Virus record (IMG/VR): IMGVR_UViG_3300035188_000277 | Span: 62,001 to 126,000 of that record | DNA length: 64,000 bases | Origin: a virus | Strand: one strand, 5' to 3' | Shown here: positions 1-9,447 of the stretch, one piece after another | Layout of the letters: each line of letters begins with the position of its first letter | Numbering within the stretch: position 1 is the stretch's first letter | The notes under the pieces: generated by a model | The model's input: the letters and a program-made list of their open reading frames with translations, nothing else | What the model was told of the DNA's origin: nothing | Database searches by the model: none | Program-made: the position numbers and the translations under genes

Positions 1-418
1 TAGAGGTTGCTTCTCTTAACTTTTTACCCTTGGCAGCAGCTGCCTGAAACTTTTCTTTGCCGTATTTCTTACGCCCAATAGCAGCAGCAACGGCTCCTGG
101 ATCTCTAACGTCGCCTTTGGCAGCGATAGATGCTTTGAGCTTCTTAAAACCCAAATATTTTTCGTCAAGCTCCTCTTCGGCTTCTTCGTAAACCTTAGCG
201 TCTTGCTTGTCGTATTTGGCAACTTTTATGTTACTACCTTTGAACACTTCGTCGCCATTGCCAGCAGGATCTTCTTTTCTGCTAATTTTATGTTTCTTTG
301 CAAACTCAATTTCACCCTTGTTACCTTCAGGTGACATGGCGAGATTTGTTAGATCGTTTGGTACTTCTTTACTAGCATTTACACCATGCTTTGTAATATC
401 TCTAAGCGGCTTCGCCAT
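1..418 (-). CDS. Basic virion-core-like protein, 3' end outside window
   Basis: The frame opens with MAKPLRDITKHGVNAS at 418 and stays open to base 2, so the stop lies beyond the left edge. The start overlaps the end of the acidic gene upstream by 17 bases. The visible 139 residues are lysine-rich; the last part carries DPGAVAAAIGRKKYGKEKF, a pattern I associate with small hypothetical proteins of T4-like marine phages. Its place after portal and the acidic core protein corresponds to T4 gene 68 (prohead core), which supports a role in the scaffold, but this is positional inference. It could instead be an unrelated basic DNA- or core-binding protein. Confidence 0.7.
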   Translation of the reverse strand, partial: MAKPLRDITKHGVNASKEVPNDLTNLAMSPEGNKGEIEFAKKHKISRKEDPAGNGDEVFKGSNIKVAKYDKQDAKVYEEAEEELDEKYLGFKKLKASIAAKGDVRDPGAVAAAIGRKKYGKEKFQAAAAKGKKLREATS

Positions 419-653
419 TTTCTTCTTCCTCTGAGTTGTCTACGTCCATATCAGCAGCGCCAAACTCATCATCATTTTCAGCTTCTGGTTCATAATTATA
501 AAGCTGCTGAGCGACTTCGATTTTTTTATTTTCTACTGCAGTTCTAATTCTATCAGTAACAATATCAGCAAACGCTGTTTCGAACTCTAATGGTTTCTGA
601 AGAACAGCTGCAGAAATTAAATCATTTATTCCATATTTATTATCTTCTGACAT
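402..653 (-). CDS. 67: Prohead core protein, gp67-like
   Basis: An 83-residue acidic protein directly after the portal gene. The last third is dominated by Glu and Asp (NDDEFGAADMDVDNSEEEE), as in small T4-type prohead core proteins that are cut by the gp21 protease during head maturation. Residues 1-50 are predicted mostly helical. A GGTGAGA Shine-Dalgarno-like stretch lies just before the ATG at 653. The identification rests on size, charge and gene order rather than on a recognisable motif; the family is very divergent. Confidence 0.65.
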   Translation of the reverse strand: MSEDNKYGINDLISAAVLQKPLEFETAFADIVTDRIRTAVENKKIEVAQQLYNYEPEAENDDEFGAADMDVDNSEEEENGEAA

Positions 654-664
654 TACATCTCACC

Positions 665-2464
665 TTACTGTTGTTGTTGCGGCGCACCACCAGCTAGCGC
701 CTTTGTAGTTAAACCTGGATTCTTGGCGATAACTTGAACAGCCGCTTTATATTTGGCTTCATCAGCCATAGTTCTATTGCCCTTTGGCATTTTCTTCATC
801 TGATCGACGATAATTTCAGCCTGACGAACTTGTTCAATTCTTTGCTGAGTTTCTGGGTCTGGTCCACCCATTTGTCCTTCAACTCCAGGCTGCAATCCTT
901 GCTGTCCTTGTTGTTCCATCATATCAGTTTGCATTGCCATTTGTTCGTTGCTGAGAATAGTTGGATTAATCCATCTAGATTCACCAGAATTCTGTTCCTT
1001 ACCAATCTGACCGTCTTGTTCTTTCATATCAGTATCAGTCTGCTTAAGAACATTCTTACGAATCCACTGATGTGAATAATACTGACCAGCGATTGGTTGC
1101 ATTGAAGCAGCAAGCTGAATTCTACCATTAAGCATTTCAGCGTCTTTAAGCTCGCCAAAATAATTATCTGATGAGAAGTCAAAACGGATATTTGCTGCTA
1201 GCATTTTCCAATCATCAACCGTTGTTACACCCTTAAGAACTAACTGCTTTTCAAGTAGCTTTAGGAACAACTGTGAGAATCTGTTTCTTAGACGAACAAC
1301 AAACTTCTCGAATTTAAGTTCGTCTCTTGTAATTTCTGTTGCTCTACCGATAGAGAACAAAGCATCTGAATTAAGTCTTGACACCGGAACATTAAGCGCC
1401 TGTAAAAACTTCTTTTGGAAGTATAGGACGTCGTCCATTTGTCCCAGTGTCTGGCCACCTGGTAGGGTAGTAACCTCCGTACCTCTACCACCTTCACGGC
1501 GTGGTAGCCAATAGTCTTCAAGCATCGTCATGAACTTACGATCGTCACGAATGTCACCAGTCTGTGCGTCGTAAATTAGACGGTTTTTATGCTTAACCAT
1601 AATGTCACGAACATACTGCTCTGCCTTCATTTTAGGAAGATTACCAACGTCAATATACCAAATACGACGTTCTGGCGCACGAGCAAGACGATAGATAACT
1701 AGAGCGTCTTCCAATGTTCTTAACTGGTTAAGTGGCTTGATTGCTTTATGTAGATATGAGAGAACCATCGTTCCCTGATTGTCAGTAAGACCTGACACAA
1801 TATGTAGAACTGAATCCTTTGCGACCTTCAAACCAGTGGTTGATGGACCAACTGCCTTATTACCAAAGTTGAAACCCTTGTCATTGAAAATAAAATATTC
1901 GTTGACTGTCTTAGTTACAACTGCATCGCCAGGATTATTGGCTTGAATACGTTTCTTTTGAACTTCACGGACTTTACGGATCTTACGTGGATCAACGTAA
2001 CGAAGTTCTTTGATACCTTCATTTGGCGTTTTATCGTTGATAACGACATGATAATATAAACGACCGTCGATATACCAACGACGATAAATTTCATAAGCAT
2101 ATTTGTTGAACTCTAACAAATTAAGACAATAATTAAACTCATCAGTAATCATTTTCTTAATATTGTCTGCAATTTTAAGATCGTCTAGATTAATAGTTAC
2201 AACATGCTCTTCGTCAATCGCAATAGATTCATTAACAATTTCGTCAATAGCAGCGTCACATTCTGGCTGCAGAGACATTTCACGATATTTTGTAACAAGT
2301 TCTGCTTCTGATCTTACTGTACCATCAAGGTCAACATACGTTCCGAATGCACCGCCTGCAGATACGACTACTGCTCCATCATCCGTATTACTTGGTGGGG
2401 TAAAGGATGGGAGTTCTTCTTCTTTAACTTTTTTACGGAATTCGAAACCGAAAAATTCTGCCAT
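665..2464 (-). CDS. 20: Portal vertex protein gp20
   Basis: A 599-residue protein of T4 gp20 type. It forms the dodecameric ring at one head vertex through which DNA is packaged and to which the neck attaches. The N-terminal third has the usual portal signature (EAELVTKYREMSLQPECDAAIDEIVNE near residues 50-80) and the middle holds the conserved ALVIYRLARAPERRIWYIDVG stretch near residues 250-275. The C-terminal 90 residues are Gln/Met-rich and low in complexity. A GGAG site lies 7 bases before the ATG at 2464. It sits between tail tube and core genes as in T4; length is slightly above the T4 protein (524). Confidence 0.95.
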   Translation of the reverse strand: MAEFFGFEFRKKVKEEELPSFTPPSNTDDGAVVVSAGGAFGTYVDLDGTVRSEAELVTKYREMSLQPECDAAIDEIVNESIAIDEEHVVTINLDDLKIADNIKKMITDEFNYCLNLLEFNKYAYEIYRRWYIDGRLYYHVVINDKTPNEGIKELRYVDPRKIRKVREVQKKRIQANNPGDAVVTKTVNEYFIFNDKGFNFGNKAVGPSTTGLKVAKDSVLHIVSGLTDNQGTMVLSYLHKAIKPLNQLRTLEDALVIYRLARAPERRIWYIDVGNLPKMKAEQYVRDIMVKHKNRLIYDAQTGDIRDDRKFMTMLEDYWLPRREGGRGTEVTTLPGGQTLGQMDDVLYFQKKFLQALNVPVSRLNSDALFSIGRATEITRDELKFEKFVVRLRNRFSQLFLKLLEKQLVLKGVTTVDDWKMLAANIRFDFSSDNYFGELKDAEMLNGRIQLAASMQPIAGQYYSHQWIRKNVLKQTDTDMKEQDGQIGKEQNSGESRWINPTILSNEQMAMQTDMMEQQGQQGLQPGVEGQMGGPDPETQQRIEQVRQAEIIVDQMKKMPKGNRTMADEAKYKAAVQVIAKNPGLTTKALAGGAPQQQQ

Positions 2465-2474
2465 TTATTTCTCC

Positions 2475-2502
2475 AAAAAACGAGGGGAGAGTTACTCCCC
2501 TC
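2475..2502 (-). terminator. Intrinsic terminator between gene 19 and gene 20
   Basis: On the minus strand GAGGGGAG and CTCCCCTC form an 8-bp stem with a 5-base loop, directly followed by GTTTTTT. It lies after the tail tube stop and just before the portal start, so it should reduce read-through from tube to portal. Confidence 0.8.
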
Positions 2503-2522
2503 TTCATCTTATACTTATAATA

Positions 2523-3137
2523 TTACGATGGACCGTTTGGACCGTCGATGACTGACTGCGGACCATATAGGTTTACGCCACCAGCCTTCTTATCGGAAGC
2601 CTCAATTACTGGAACCCAATAATCGTAAGCAAATGCGACAGTAAATTCTTCAATTGCGTTTGCAGAATTCCAGTCAACACCAATACCGCTAATAGCAGTT
2701 GGGAAAGCGCCAACTAGAAGATAAGAACGAATGTCAGAACCATCGACACTATACTGAATAATTTCTAGATCGGCTTTATACTGCTCCTGAGCGACAGCTG
2801 GATCACGAACGTTAGCAACCATACGATTGATAGCGTTTGACCATGCTTCGAACATAGAACGAACAGCGAAATCTTCGTCGTTCATTACAGTTACTGACCA
2901 ATCAGAGAAAGTTCTTTCGCCAGCAACCTTAACCTTACGACCAAAATATGGAACGTCGATTGAGCTTACTGTTGATTCTGGTAGTTCCGCTGCACGACAA
3001 ACGAAGCGGAACTTGTCTACTGAAACCAAATCAATGCCAATCCCAACAGGAACTGATAGGAAAACATTGAAGAGGGATGGTCTGGCACCACCATATACCA
3101 GACCATTTGATTTGAAAGCTGCGATATTAAATGGCAT
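2523..3137 (-). CDS. 19: Tail tube protein gp19
   Basis: A 204-residue protein starting MPFNIAAFKSNGLVYGGARPS, typical of T4 gp19. Hexameric rings stack to form the inner tail tube that carries DNA and is surrounded by sheath. The central region (CRAAELPESTVSSIDVPYFG, then FSDWSVTVMNDEDF) is the conserved tube beta-barrel seen in T4 superfamily tubes. It lies between sheath and portal as in T4. A late-type promoter sits at 3162-3170 and an intrinsic terminator follows, so this abundant protein may have its own short transcript. A shorter paralogue, the tube initiator, is at 43513-44205. Confidence 0.95.
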   Translation of the reverse strand: MPFNIAAFKSNGLVYGGARPSLFNVFLSVPVGIGIDLVSVDKFRFVCRAAELPESTVSSIDVPYFGRKVKVAGERTFSDWSVTVMNDEDFAVRSMFEAWSNAINRMVANVRDPAVAQEQYKADLEIIQYSVDGSDIRSYLLVGAFPTAISGIGVDWNSANAIEEFTVAFAYDYWVPVIEASDKKAGGVNLYGPQSVIDGPNGPS

Positions 3138-3161
3138 CTAGTTACTCCTTTGAGTTTTATC

Positions 3162-3170
3162 TATTTATTA
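3162..3170 (-). promoter_or_regulatory. Late-type promoter for gene 19
   Basis: The minus strand reads TAATAAATA 25 bases before the gene 19 ATG and overlaps the stop of the sheath gene. It resembles the T4 late promoter core TATAAATA. Confidence 0.65.
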
Positions 3171-5744
3171 AAACTTGCCAACAACTTCAGAGAACTGTAC
3201 TCCAGAAGGAACAGCAACGAAGTTAAGCTGGATGAAGTTGATGCTTCTCGCAGGTTTAATATAGATGTCGCCAACAAACTGGTTACTATCGATAACCTGT
3301 GGAGTATTGTTGGTGTCATCACATACAACTAGGAAGTCAGTGATACCACGACGACCCTGAACAGTTCTTAGGTATGGTGTTACAAGGTTCTTGAACTGTG
3401 CTCTAGTGAATGCATCGTTGAACTCGAATAGTGAGTACTTAGCAGATACAGAGATAGCCTTTTCAAGAACGATAAACAATCTGCGAACGTTAATACGATC
3501 GAATGCAGATGGTTTAGCCTGTAGAGTCTTATCACCGAATAGAACAGTTCCCTGTCCAGGTGAAGTAACAACTGGGTTAATACCGTTTGAATAAATTACA
3601 TCACGTTCAGCCTTGCGTGGGTTCCAAGCAAGTTTGATTACGTTCTTGATCTGACCACGGTTGTAACCAGCTGGCGACCACCAAGCGTCGTTTGTGTTAT
3701 CAGTGCGTACGCATGTACCAGCGATATCACCATTGAGCGGAACCCAACGATATAGATCGTTATACTTATCATACTGATACTTATAACCTGAATCCATCAC
3801 AGCGTATGAAGAACTATGAAGAGCGTTTCTCCAGTTCTTTAGGCTTGATGCTTCGTTACCAAGGTTATTAAGAACCATATTCTTGTCTGGTGAAATCAGA
3901 ACAATACAATCTTTTCTTGTTTCAACTAGGTTATCGATTAGATAATTTGCTAGCTGATAATTTTGGATTGTCTGACCACCAACAACAGTAGTTCCACCAA
4001 TTGGTTTACCCTGAAGAACTAGGCTGATATCGATATCTTCTGCTGATTGGAACAAATCATAAGCAGCACCGACAATTGACAGAGTTGCTGTAGATTCATT
4101 AAGACCGTCAGCGCCTAGTGAGAAATTGGCGTTCAACGGAGCAGTAGCTGAAGAATTTGTTAGGTTTAGACCAGTATTTGAAGTGGCCTGTGAACGGTCA
4201 TGAGCCCACCAAACATATTCAGAAACCTGATTAATTACATCTTTATAATAATTAGATGTACCGTCAGCAGTCTTTGCGTCTGTAGCACGTGATAGACCCT
4301 TGAAAGTTTCTAGAACTGTACCTGGAGTTCCGCTGAACAAACCGTCTTCGTCAACAACTACGACGTGAAGTTCGTCGTGAGCAGAAGTGTTACCGTTATA
4401 AAGCTGCCAATCTGACTGACCTGGAGCAGTTTCAACAACGTTGAAGAACTCCCAATTACGCTGAATTGTGTTTGAAACATAATTCTCACGAAGTCTATAT
4501 GGGTCTTCGAAATTAATCTTTAGAACATTAGTGTTTGATACAAATGTTCCAGAAGCATTCGAAGCAGCTGCTGTTACGCTAACAACGCTTCCATATGAAG
4601 TAGTTGAAAGTTTGAATCCAGAACTATTAGCATGAACAATGTAGTAGTTAGTTCCTGAAGTCAAACCAGTAATTTCAGAATTGCCTGCAGCGTTAGCGTA
4701 AACAACTGTTTCACCGTTACTGAATGGGTGTCCAGAAGCTGTAATGAATCCAGTATTGCTATTGATGTCTGTATCAGTACCAGTAACAGAAGCATTAGCT
4801 ACAACGTTGCCGTTCAAGACATAAGTGTTTGAAACAGTAACACCAGTAACCTGTAGATACTGCATACCAATAGAAGCATTTCCAGCGAGAATCTGATCGC
4901 CAACAGAAATTAGAGCAGAAACAGCATTAGCCGAAGCGTTAGTTGTTCCTGTGAACATAACTAGACCTGCATTAGAGCCAACTCTAAAATCAATCATAGT
5001 AGTTATAGAAGAGTTAGTAACAGCAATGTTTGACTGGAAGCTGCTTGCGTTATCACAAACACCAATTCTTAGAGAGTTACCAAGAGCTCCTGGGTATTTC
5101 GCCACATAGGTAATATCGTAATCAAAAAGACCATCTTTTGTTAGATAATGTTCTTCGTTTTTTACGATTTGATTAACTAGGTTAGCGACAATACCGTTAG
5201 AAGAAGCAGTATTAGAATCGAATGCAACCGCTGTATAAGCAGTTTCAGGACGACCAAAATAGAAAGAAGTAATACCGTTTGCTAATGGATTTGCAGAAAG
5301 AACGATAGCTGAAGTGTTCTTAGAAAGAACTGTGATGTTTTCTCCAGCAGGTCTAACAGTATTATTTGAAGACTGTGTTACATACATTCCAACTTCAATA
5401 TTATTAAGAGAAGTAGAATTAGCTATAGTGTAAGCATTGATTGCAGTATTACCAACAGCCAATGCCCATGGAGTTGATCCACTAGTATTAGCGGCACGTG
5501 AAACCCATAGACGGTTGGCGTATGAAAGGAAGTTAGCAGCTGTGAACCAAGTCTCAGCATTAAAATTGGTTGGCTTTGCGAATCTTGCTACTAGCTGATT
5601 TTCGGAATCGACTAGTACTCTTTCGCCGATTGGACCCCAACGGAATACGCCAGCAAAAGCGCCATCTGAAGTGGCTACTGCTGGAACGACTGTTGTAAGA
5701 TCGATCTCTGATACGTTAACACCTGGGCTTAGTTGAAATGCCAT
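3168..5744 (-). CDS. 18: Tail sheath protein gp18
   Basis: An 858-residue contractile tail sheath protein. The N-terminus MAFQLSPGVNVSEIDLTTVV and the C-terminal third (NVRRLFIVLEKAISVSAKY, then IYIKPARSINFIQLNFVAV at the end) are conserved sheath regions. It is about 200 residues longer than T4 gp18 (659). The extra length is in the middle and includes a Ser/Asn/Thr-rich module around residues 325-400 (GHPFSNGETVVY and later YYIVHANSSGFKL) that looks like an outward-facing insertion and resembles a stretch near the C-terminus of the 2003-residue protein at 22020. It has an exact TATAAATA late promoter upstream. Confidence 0.95.
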   Translation of the reverse strand: MAFQLSPGVNVSEIDLTTVVPAVATSDGAFAGVFRWGPIGERVLVDSENQLVARFAKPTNFNAETWFTAANFLSYANRLWVSRAANTSGSTPWALAVGNTAINAYTIANSTSLNNIEVGMYVTQSSNNTVRPAGENITVLSKNTSAIVLSANPLANGITSFYFGRPETAYTAVAFDSNTASSNGIVANLVNQIVKNEEHYLTKDGLFDYDITYVAKYPGALGNSLRIGVCDNASSFQSNIAVTNSSITTMIDFRVGSNAGLVMFTGTTNASANAVSALISVGDQILAGNASIGMQYLQVTGVTVSNTYVLNGNVVANASVTGTDTDINSNTGFITASGHPFSNGETVVYANAAGNSEITGLTSGTNYYIVHANSSGFKLSTTSYGSVVSVTAAASNASGTFVSNTNVLKINFEDPYRLRENYVSNTIQRNWEFFNVVETAPGQSDWQLYNGNTSAHDELHVVVVDEDGLFSGTPGTVLETFKGLSRATDAKTADGTSNYYKDVINQVSEYVWWAHDRSQATSNTGLNLTNSSATAPLNANFSLGADGLNESTATLSIVGAAYDLFQSAEDIDISLVLQGKPIGGTTVVGGQTIQNYQLANYLIDNLVETRKDCIVLISPDKNMVLNNLGNEASSLKNWRNALHSSSYAVMDSGYKYQYDKYNDLYRWVPLNGDIAGTCVRTDNTNDAWWSPAGYNRGQIKNVIKLAWNPRKAERDVIYSNGINPVVTSPGQGTVLFGDKTLQAKPSAFDRINVRRLFIVLEKAISVSAKYSLFEFNDAFTRAQFKNLVTPYLRTVQGRRGITDFLVVCDDTNNTPQVIDSNQFVGDIYIKPARSINFIQLNFVAVPSGVQFSEVVGKF

Positions 5745-5787
5745 CTCTATATCTCCCTATTGCGAGAACTTGGTTATTATTTCATTA

Positions 5788-5795
5788 TATTTATA
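5788..5795 (-). promoter_or_regulatory. Late-type promoter for gene 18
   Basis: An exact TATAAATA on the minus strand 43 bases before the sheath ATG, in the short gap after the terminase stop. It matches the T4 late promoter core. Confidence 0.75.
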
Positions 5796-5807
5796 AAATA
5801 AGCCTCT

Positions 5808-7448
5808 TTAGAACATGTCAGGGGTGTTCCACATCCAGGCATCAGGGACATATTTCTCATAATCTTCTTCGATAAAATCGTCTCTACCGGAGTCGATAAA
5901 ACCAAATGGAGCCATGTCCTGCTCCATATCATCTTCTGTTTTATCCCTCAAAGAATTGAGGGTGTTAATATTAGTGTAATCTTTAAAATATTGTTGGTCT
6001 GACAACCAAGCAAAAAGAACCAAACACATTACCAAGTCGTCGTGTTTTCCTGGTTCAGCTTCATAGGAATTTCCTTTTTTCGAAAAGGTTCCTAATTCGC
6101 TGATAGTGTTTACTTCGTTGACGATAAGCTGATTCTGTTCCACCAGAAGTTTTAAAATCGAACAACCGACTGACTTAACGATTTTGGTAGTTCTAATTCC
6201 CTTATCAACATTCGTTCCACCGAAACCAGCAGTGATTCTTTTTCCAGATCGACCAGCGTTTTCGGTAAACAAAATATGCTCATAACCAAAATCATAATGA
6301 AGCGAGTGAGAAACCTGCTCGCCGATATCGTTTACCTCGACCAGAACAGAAGCATTATTATAGGCTTTTGCTACTCGGTGGATAACGTCGGCGTAGTCGA
6401 CTGGAGTGATATTATTATTTCTATAAACCGCCGCCTGTTGATAAGGCATTTTAGTAACATCAACTAACTGAAAAGCTGAATAGTCCAAACCTTTACCACG
6501 AGAAACGTCGCAGACCATCATATATATGCGACCCTCTTCTGGCTTAAAAAACTGTGTAAGTCCATCTTTTTGTAGAATAGGAGCTTGAGCCACTAGTTCT
6601 TTCAGTTTCCAACCAGCAATAAGCGAACCTGACGAACCCAAGAACTCACAGTTATATTCCTGATCGAACTTCTCGAGATCGAAGTTCATACCAGCAAGAG
6701 TGTCTTGTTTCCACTTTTCGTCTCGACCTGGAACGCTAGTCCAGTGAACCAAGATCGGATGATATCCATTTTTACCAAGTTGAGCGTTAGCCCAAGTAGC
6801 ATGGAAGTGGTTTAGACCGTTCGGCGTGGAAACTAGAATAATTTTAGAATCCAAACCAGAAGAAATCGTAGGGTAAACTGAGGTGAAGAATTCATCCCAG
6901 TTCTCAATGAACGCCGCTTCGTCGATGAATAGAAGGTTGATGGTGTAACCACGAATAGCAGAAGCAGAAGTCGCAGCAGCCAAAACACGGCTGTTATTTT
7001 CAAGAACGAATGAACCTTTATTCCATTCAACAACGCCTTGCTGAAGCCATTTAGGAAGATGCTGGTAGGCAAGCTGGACACGACCAAGAATTTCTCGAGC
7101 CGTATCGCCCTTATTGGCTAGTAGAGCGACAGTTTTATCAGCATGGAAAATGATATACCAAAGAATAAAAGCGCAGGTAGTAGTTGACTTACCTGCCTGA
7201 CGAGCCGTAGTAACGATCGTATAACGATTGTCTTTGAAGGATTTAACCATATCCTTCTGATATTCATACATATGAAAGCTAGTAAGACCCTCGTTGATCG
7301 AGATAATCTTCATATAGTTTTCTGTAAAATATACGGGATCGTTCTGACACTTAACGTATTCCTGGAGTAATTCAGGAGTCCATTCAATATTCTGATTTGT
7401 TTTCTTTAGAAGAACATTACCCTTATAACCACCACTCAAATCATTCAT
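5808..7448 (-). CDS. 17: Terminase large subunit gp17
   Basis: A 546-residue packaging motor and headful nuclease. Walker A is ARQAGKST at residues 82-89 and Walker B is LLFIDEAAF at 172-180, followed by the coupling motif VSTPNG (206-211). The C-terminal RNase H-like nuclease keeps its acidic residues: D314 (CDVSRG), the EVNDIG stretch at 371-376, and HDD at 469-471. It pumps DNA into the prohead through the portal ring. The start overlaps the end of gene 16 by 8 bases. All catalytic residues I can check are present, and length is near the T4 protein (610). Confidence 0.96.
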   Translation of the reverse strand: MNDLSGGYKGNVLLKKTNQNIEWTPELLQEYVKCQNDPVYFTENYMKIISINEGLTSFHMYEYQKDMVKSFKDNRYTIVTTARQAGKSTTTCAFILWYIIFHADKTVALLANKGDTAREILGRVQLAYQHLPKWLQQGVVEWNKGSFVLENNSRVLAAATSASAIRGYTINLLFIDEAAFIENWDEFFTSVYPTISSGLDSKIILVSTPNGLNHFHATWANAQLGKNGYHPILVHWTSVPGRDEKWKQDTLAGMNFDLEKFDQEYNCEFLGSSGSLIAGWKLKELVAQAPILQKDGLTQFFKPEEGRIYMMVCDVSRGKGLDYSAFQLVDVTKMPYQQAAVYRNNNITPVDYADVIHRVAKAYNNASVLVEVNDIGEQVSHSLHYDFGYEHILFTENAGRSGKRITAGFGGTNVDKGIRTTKIVKSVGCSILKLLVEQNQLIVNEVNTISELGTFSKKGNSYEAEPGKHDDLVMCLVLFAWLSDQQYFKDYTNINTLNSLRDKTEDDMEQDMAPFGFIDSGRDDFIEEDYEKYVPDAWMWNTPDMF

Positions 7449-7857
7449 TGTTCTTCATTTCCTTAAGAACTTTTTGCAATTCGGCTGTAGAGCCAACGAA
7501 TAGGTTGTTATGAATAGTCTGGGCTTTCTCGCTGATCGGAGAATCTTTAGCATCAATCTCACGAATTTTGGTTTGAAGTTCCAGCAATTCTTTGTTGGTG
7601 CTTACCATTGTATCCATAAGTTTAGCCAAAACTTCGAACGCACGTGGATGCTGAGACTGGCCAGCTATTTCTGCTAGCTTGTCCATAGCTTCTTGACCTG
7701 TTGAGATTACTTCGTAGAGATTAGCACGTGCCGCTTCGAAATCATTCCTTGCGGAATCATCGTGAGCCTTTGCTATTAAATCGTCAACTTGTTTTTCAAA
7801 CGTCATTGCAGGAAGACCGAGAGCCTTCCCGATTGGATCTTTATCTTCTTCGCTCAT
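7441..7857 (-). CDS. 16: Terminase small subunit gp16
   Basis: A 138-residue, mostly helical protein immediately before and overlapping the large terminase gene, as in T4. Small terminases form rings that recognise DNA and regulate gp17. Sequence features are weak: an N-terminal acidic segment, then long amphipathic helices (residues 25-105) likely to form the oligomerising coiled coil. Call based on position, size and helical content. The start abuts the gene 15 stop. Confidence 0.85.
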   Translation of the reverse strand: MSEEDKDPIGKALGLPAMTFEKQVDDLIAKAHDDSARNDFEAARANLYEVISTGQEAMDKLAEIAGQSQHPRAFEVLAKLMDTMVSTNKELLELQTKIREIDAKDSPISEKAQTIHNNLFVGSTAELQKVLKEMKNNE

Positions 7858-8723
7858 TAAATCTCATCATTGTTATAAATCATAGTAATGAAACCGTAGT
7901 CATCATCAGCTTCAATTTCAGTATATGGTATAGTTCCAGTGCTTGTGTTTGGACCACCAGTCCAGTTTATCGCCACTCCTGTGTTCGATAATCCTGGTTG
8001 TATCGTGATCTTTTCTGCGATTTCAGTGTTGCCAACTGCATCTGAGAGTTTACCATCTGCGACTTGAGGTATATAAAAGTTAGTATTGATGAACTTAATA
8101 ATACCAGATTTTTTAACAGGTCCATAGAAGTACCCCTTTAATACGAAGTCCAAAGACCATATGATCATTCTGCGATCTTTATAGTCTCCATCGTATTTAT
8201 CTTCGTAATTAATATTTGTTAATATAATAGGAATATCCATTGTAATTTCCATTTCCGGAATTAGATTACAAGTGGTAGTCCAATCTGGAGTAAAATATGG
8301 AAGGATTTGTTCCATGATTTTAGTTCCATCCTCAACGTTCTTAACGTAGATAAATGCCTTGAAAGAAATATTATATGGAACTGGGTTGTATTGATATTTC
8401 AATTTGCTAGGAGACCCAGCAATAGCAGTATTAACTACGCTTTTTCCGATAGTGTTTAGTTTTCTTGAACCATCATATTTGACTTCACCCATCTCAAAAG
8501 AAATCATGGGTAATGGACCTACTGCAGTTCCTCTGTCTAAGGCAGGATCCTGCATAATACGAGCAAGCATTTTGTCTTTTGGTCCATATGTAATTGGAAC
8601 TTTAAGAAGTGCAGTTGTATTACCAGAGCTATCCGTTCTGGTAATACGAATATTATTAAGCAAAGTACCCATAAGGATAACATATTTGCGCATTAAACTG
8701 AAATAAAACGGAGCGCCGAACAT
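7857..8723 (-). CDS. 15: Tail sheath stabiliser / tail terminator gp15
   Basis: A 288-residue protein matching the T4 gp15 type, which forms the hexameric ring capping the tail and joining it to the neck. The N-terminus (MFGAPFYFSLMRKYVILMG, then LNNIRI) and the region ITYGPKDKMLAR near residue 50 are typical of this family in marine T4-like phages. It sits between gp14 and gp16 as expected. The ATG overlaps the gp14 stop in a TAATG arrangement, which suggests translational coupling. Confidence 0.92.
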   Translation of the reverse strand: MFGAPFYFSLMRKYVILMGTLLNNIRITRTDSSGNTTALLKVPITYGPKDKMLARIMQDPALDRGTAVGPLPMISFEMGEVKYDGSRKLNTIGKSVVNTAIAGSPSKLKYQYNPVPYNISFKAFIYVKNVEDGTKIMEQILPYFTPDWTTTCNLIPEMEITMDIPIILTNINYEDKYDGDYKDRRMIIWSLDFVLKGYFYGPVKKSGIIKFINTNFYIPQVADGKLSDAVGNTEIAEKITIQPGLSNTGVAINWTGGPNTSTGTIPYTEIEADDDYGFITMIYNNDEI

Positions 8724-9445
8724 TAAATGTTTCCTTCGCTAAATGGGTCTGCCGAAGTAAAGTCAACGAACAGATCTGATTCTCTTTGGATCTCGTCGCC
8801 GTCGTCAGCGATAACAAGGTCTGATGCAGATTTGCCTTCTAGAATTAGATAATCGTCATCTTCAGTCTTAATTTCTCCACCGAATTCGTCATTAATTGTC
8901 CAATCAAGAACATTAGTGCTATAGTTCTGTTGGATGATATCAATTTCTGGTATGCCTGTGCTGAATTTTTCTCCAGCGTAATCAAACACTTCACAAGTCA
9001 TTTCCCATGTTTGTAAAGCGCCCAACTGATAAAACATTTCATATTTGTTAACGTAACGAATAACAAAACAACGTTGATTTAGCGGGAAATATATAATATC
9101 ACCTTCGTTTGGTCTCACTTGAGTAGTATATTCGCCAACGTCTTCGCTAAATCTTCTTCTAGCAATAGAGAATACAACTTGATTGCGTATTTCAACGCCA
9201 AATTTTGATAGGAATTCTCCATCACCAGTAAACCCATCAATAGATTTGATATACATTTCTATTGGATAAGCGACTTCGTAACTAGAAACATCATCAGCGC
9301 CATAAACTTCGTCGTAATTATTTAATTTACGAGGAATATAATATACATCATGACCGTAAATACGAATTGCTTCAATAACTAAATCTTCAAGAAGTAGTTG
9401 TTCTTGCGATGCTTGGAAGTTATTGAAGAAGAAATTAGTGGCCAT
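8723..9445 (-). CDS. 14: Neck protein gp14
   Basis: A 240-residue neck protein. In T4, gp13 and gp14 build the collar connecting portal and tail after packaging. Here the N-terminus (MATNFFFNNFQASQEQLLLE, then DLVIEAIRIYGHDVYYIPR) is the conserved gp14 pattern, and the C-terminus is acidic. The order 13-14-15 and the 2-base gap to gp13 agree with T4. No catalytic role is expected. Confidence 0.92.
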   Translation of the reverse strand: MATNFFFNNFQASQEQLLLEDLVIEAIRIYGHDVYYIPRKLNNYDEVYGADDVSSYEVAYPIEMYIKSIDGFTGDGEFLSKFGVEIRNQVVFSIARRRFSEDVGEYTTQVRPNEGDIIYFPLNQRCFVIRYVNKYEMFYQLGALQTWEMTCEVFDYAGEKFSTGIPEIDIIQQNYSTNVLDWTINDEFGGEIKTEDDDYLILEGKSASDLVIADDGDEIQRESDLFVDFTSADPFSEGNI

Positions 9446-9447
9446 GA

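Noticed and set aside
16-222. Minus-strand 68-residue ORF at the left edge
   Set aside because: It lies within the frame of the 1-418 coding region, which has a better start, overlaps the upstream gene as expected and has a phage-like protein sequence.
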